Assembly: GCF_000801105.2 (NCBI RefSeq) | Contig: NC_079517.1 | Span: 2,728,001-2,792,000, forward strand | Source of the DNA: Raphanus sativus | Lineage: Eukaryota; Streptophyta; Magnoliopsida; Brassicales; Brassicaceae | Reading direction: 5' to 3' | Length of the DNA stretch: 64,000 nt | In this document: positions 59,943-64,000 of the stretch, piece by piece | How the letters are laid out: the number at the start of each line of letters is the position of its first letter | Position numbering within the stretch: position 1 is the first letter of the stretch | Notes under the pieces: generated by a model | Told to the model about the DNA's origin: nothing | Database searches by the model: none | Seen by the model: only the letters and a program-made list of their open reading frames with translations | Position numbers and translations under genes: made by a program

Positions 59943-60626
59943 ATGGTATATCTCCAGAGCTCAATCTCCGTCGTCGAAATGGCCAACTCAGCAGATCACC
60001 ACCACCACAAGCCAAGAACCAACCGTAAATCATCATCATCATCATCATCGTTATCAATCTGCTGCGACGGCGGATCTCCGTCGGCAGCGATCGACGTTCT
60101 GATCCTGATCGCAGTCGTCACGTCCTCGGGGTTCTTGATCTTTCCTTACATCAGATTCATCGCCGTCAAGTCCGTGGAGATCTTCTCCGACGTGTCTTGC
60201 CTGGTCAAGGAAGAGATTCTCCGCAACCCTGACCCGATCGTCTACGGGCTGATCGCGCTGAGCGTCTCGTGCACGGCCTTGTCTGCTTGGATGATCGTTA
60301 TACTCGTGTCTGGTCGGAATAAATGCGGGAAGCCTGATTGCAGAGGGCTCGGGAAGGCTAACGCGGAGTTTGATATTCAGCTCGAGACGGAGGATTGTGT
60401 CAAGGGTGGTGGTGGTGGATCGTCGTCGTCGGGCGCGGGTGTTGTTAGCAAGAAGGGATTATTTGAGTTGCCTCGTGATCACCACCGGGAGTTGGAGGCG
60501 GAGCTGAAGAAGATGGCTCCGGTTAATGGTAGGGCGGTGCTGGTTTTTAGGGCGAAATGTGGGTGTTCGGTTGGGAGGTTGGAGGTTCCTGGTCCTAAGA
60601 AGCAGCGAAGGAAGATCAAGAAATGA
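59943..60626 (+). CDS. L34e-superfamily membrane protein (At5g15260-like)
   Basis: Single-exon protein of 227 residues annotated in Arabidopsis as ribosomal protein L34e superfamily, although it is not a normal ribosomal protein. It starts MVYLQSSISVVEMANSADHH with a His/Ser-rich N-terminus, then has two membrane segments (IDVLILIAVVTSSGFLIFPY and IVYGLIALSVSCTALSAWMI) and a basic C-terminal domain with Cys pairs (KCGKPDCRGL, then AKCGCSVGRL) and a Lys/Arg tail. The start at 59943 is preferred because MVYxxSSIS is the family start; the Met 12 codons on is an alternative. A Gly/Ser linker of variable length (GGGGGSSSSGAG) separates the domains. Molecular role unknown. The 3' end faces the FTSH6 remnant about 330 bases away. 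Confidence 0.85.
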   Translation: MVYLQSSISVVEMANSADHHHHKPRTNRKSSSSSSSLSICCDGGSPSAAIDVLILIAVVTSSGFLIFPYIRFIAVKSVEIFSDVSCLVKEEILRNPDPIVYGLIALSVSCTALSAWMIVILVSGRNKCGKPDCRGLGKANAEFDIQLETEDCVKGGGGGSSSSGAGVVSKKGLFELPRDHHRELEAELKKMAPVNGRAVLVFRAKCGCSVGRLEVPGPKKQRRKIKK

Positions 60627-60954
60627 AGAAATTAAATAAAAAAAAGGTTATATTGTCTTTTTGAGATAAAAGATGGTCTGATGATGACGATGATGATTAT
60701 ACTTTGATTAGCTTATAAACATGTTTTTTGTTTCTTTTTCTTTTGGGGTTTAGTGATTTTCACAAGAACTTCTTACTCTCCATGTGTTTAAATAAAAGAC
60801 TTTTACAATGAGGATATTCGCAGAGAAAAATGGTTTCTGGTGAAGAACAAATGATTTAGATTTAGGGTTTTTGAATGTGTTTTCGTGTTTCTTGATCACT
60901 GTGCGCTTTTTGTTCTGGCTATCATGGCCAGTGATGTCAGTTACGATGAAGATG

Positions 60955-63655
<2,701 letters not shown>

Positions 63656-64000
63656 TTTCGTCATCAAAGCCCACGGCTTCTGTTCGTTTGGATTATGCTT
63701 CAAAGACTATATATTACGTTTTGATGTTTGGTCTTTTTGATGTTTTGGTTTGTGGGTATATTCGAGAATTTATAATATAAACAGAAAAGTTGATATGATG
63801 AGTGATGACTCAGACGAAGAGGATGTTTCTAGTTTCTTTTGTCTTCTCTAGAACATATAATTGTCTTCCCGAATGGTCCAGATTGTGTACTATGGAACAA
63901 GAAAATCTTTATATCTTAAATCTCCAGGTATATATTAAGATTGAAATAAATCATCAGTCTTGCAAAAAAAAATCTCAACCCTTGATAATTTTCAACTTTT
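63656..64000. other. FTSH6 upstream region
   Basis: AT-rich promoter region of the FTSH6 remnant, to the window end. The first 100 bases are the parent of the copy at 60943-61053. No further gene seen. Confidence 0.5.

Overview
This is a plant nuclear window. It has spliced genes with GT-AG introns, plant-specific families (GAUT, CNGC, ENODL, PPR, MIXTA-type MYB, SPX, CASP, KH proteins), AT-rich spacers and many transposon remnants. Gene content and order match, as I remember it, Arabidopsis thaliana chromosome 5 from about At5g15480 down to At5g15250: C2H2 zinc finger, GAUT14, (CLPB3), CNGC2, MUSE3, SpoU methyltransferase, ENODL17, PPR, SPX4, ATP synthase subunit e, MYB16, PPR, CASP5, KH protein, a small-peptide gene, an L34e-like protein and FTSH6. 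Divergence from Arabidopsis, extra transposons and partial gene loss suggest another Brassicaceae species, plausibly a Brassica/Raphanus-type genome in which this is one fractionated copy of the block. The species call is inference.

Layout. 1-4.7 kb: relic C2H2 gene, intact GAUT14 (pectin synthesis), and a relic of the CLPB3 3' end. 4.7-7.2 kb: spacer where several Arabidopsis genes appear to be missing. 7.2-10.2 kb: CNGC2. 10.4-16.1 kb: a transposon island with an inverted pair of retroelement 5' ends, a non-autonomous CACTA element with a 3-bp target duplication, and a composite element carrying pieces of several unrelated genes. 16.4-23.1 kb: MUSE3 (U-box E4 ligase) converging on a SpoU RNA methyltransferase. 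24-28.5 kb: hAT element, ENODL17, DYW-type PPR. 28.7-40.4 kb: SPX4, then a cystathionine gamma-synthase-like gene with no transit peptide, whose 4.8-kb first intron holds two complete Helitrons; gene fragments of SPX4 and CGS lie between the two genes. 41-43.4 kb: hAT-like element and a third Helitron. 44.8-48 kb: ATP synthase subunit e and MYB16. 51-56.4 kb: PPR, a 5'-truncated CASP5 and a KH-domain protein. 57.2-58.2 kb: a three-exon gene for an 83-residue secreted peptide precursor with a DY (tyrosine sulfation-type) motif and three G-boxes upstream. 59.9-63.7 kb: L34e-like protein and a broken FTSH6.

The genes do not form a pathway; they are independent plant genes. Most interesting are (i) the small secreted-peptide gene, (ii) the CGS-like gene without transit peptide or MTO1 region, sitting where the chromosome 3 paralogous block carries CGS1, (iii) the FTSH6 pseudogene, broken by indels, an inverted-repeat transposon and a tandem-duplication junction, and (iv) the set of TEs with intact ends and target duplications. 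Exon borders were placed by eye using frame continuity and family alignment from memory and may be off by a base or two. Gene symbols are those of the presumed Arabidopsis orthologs.
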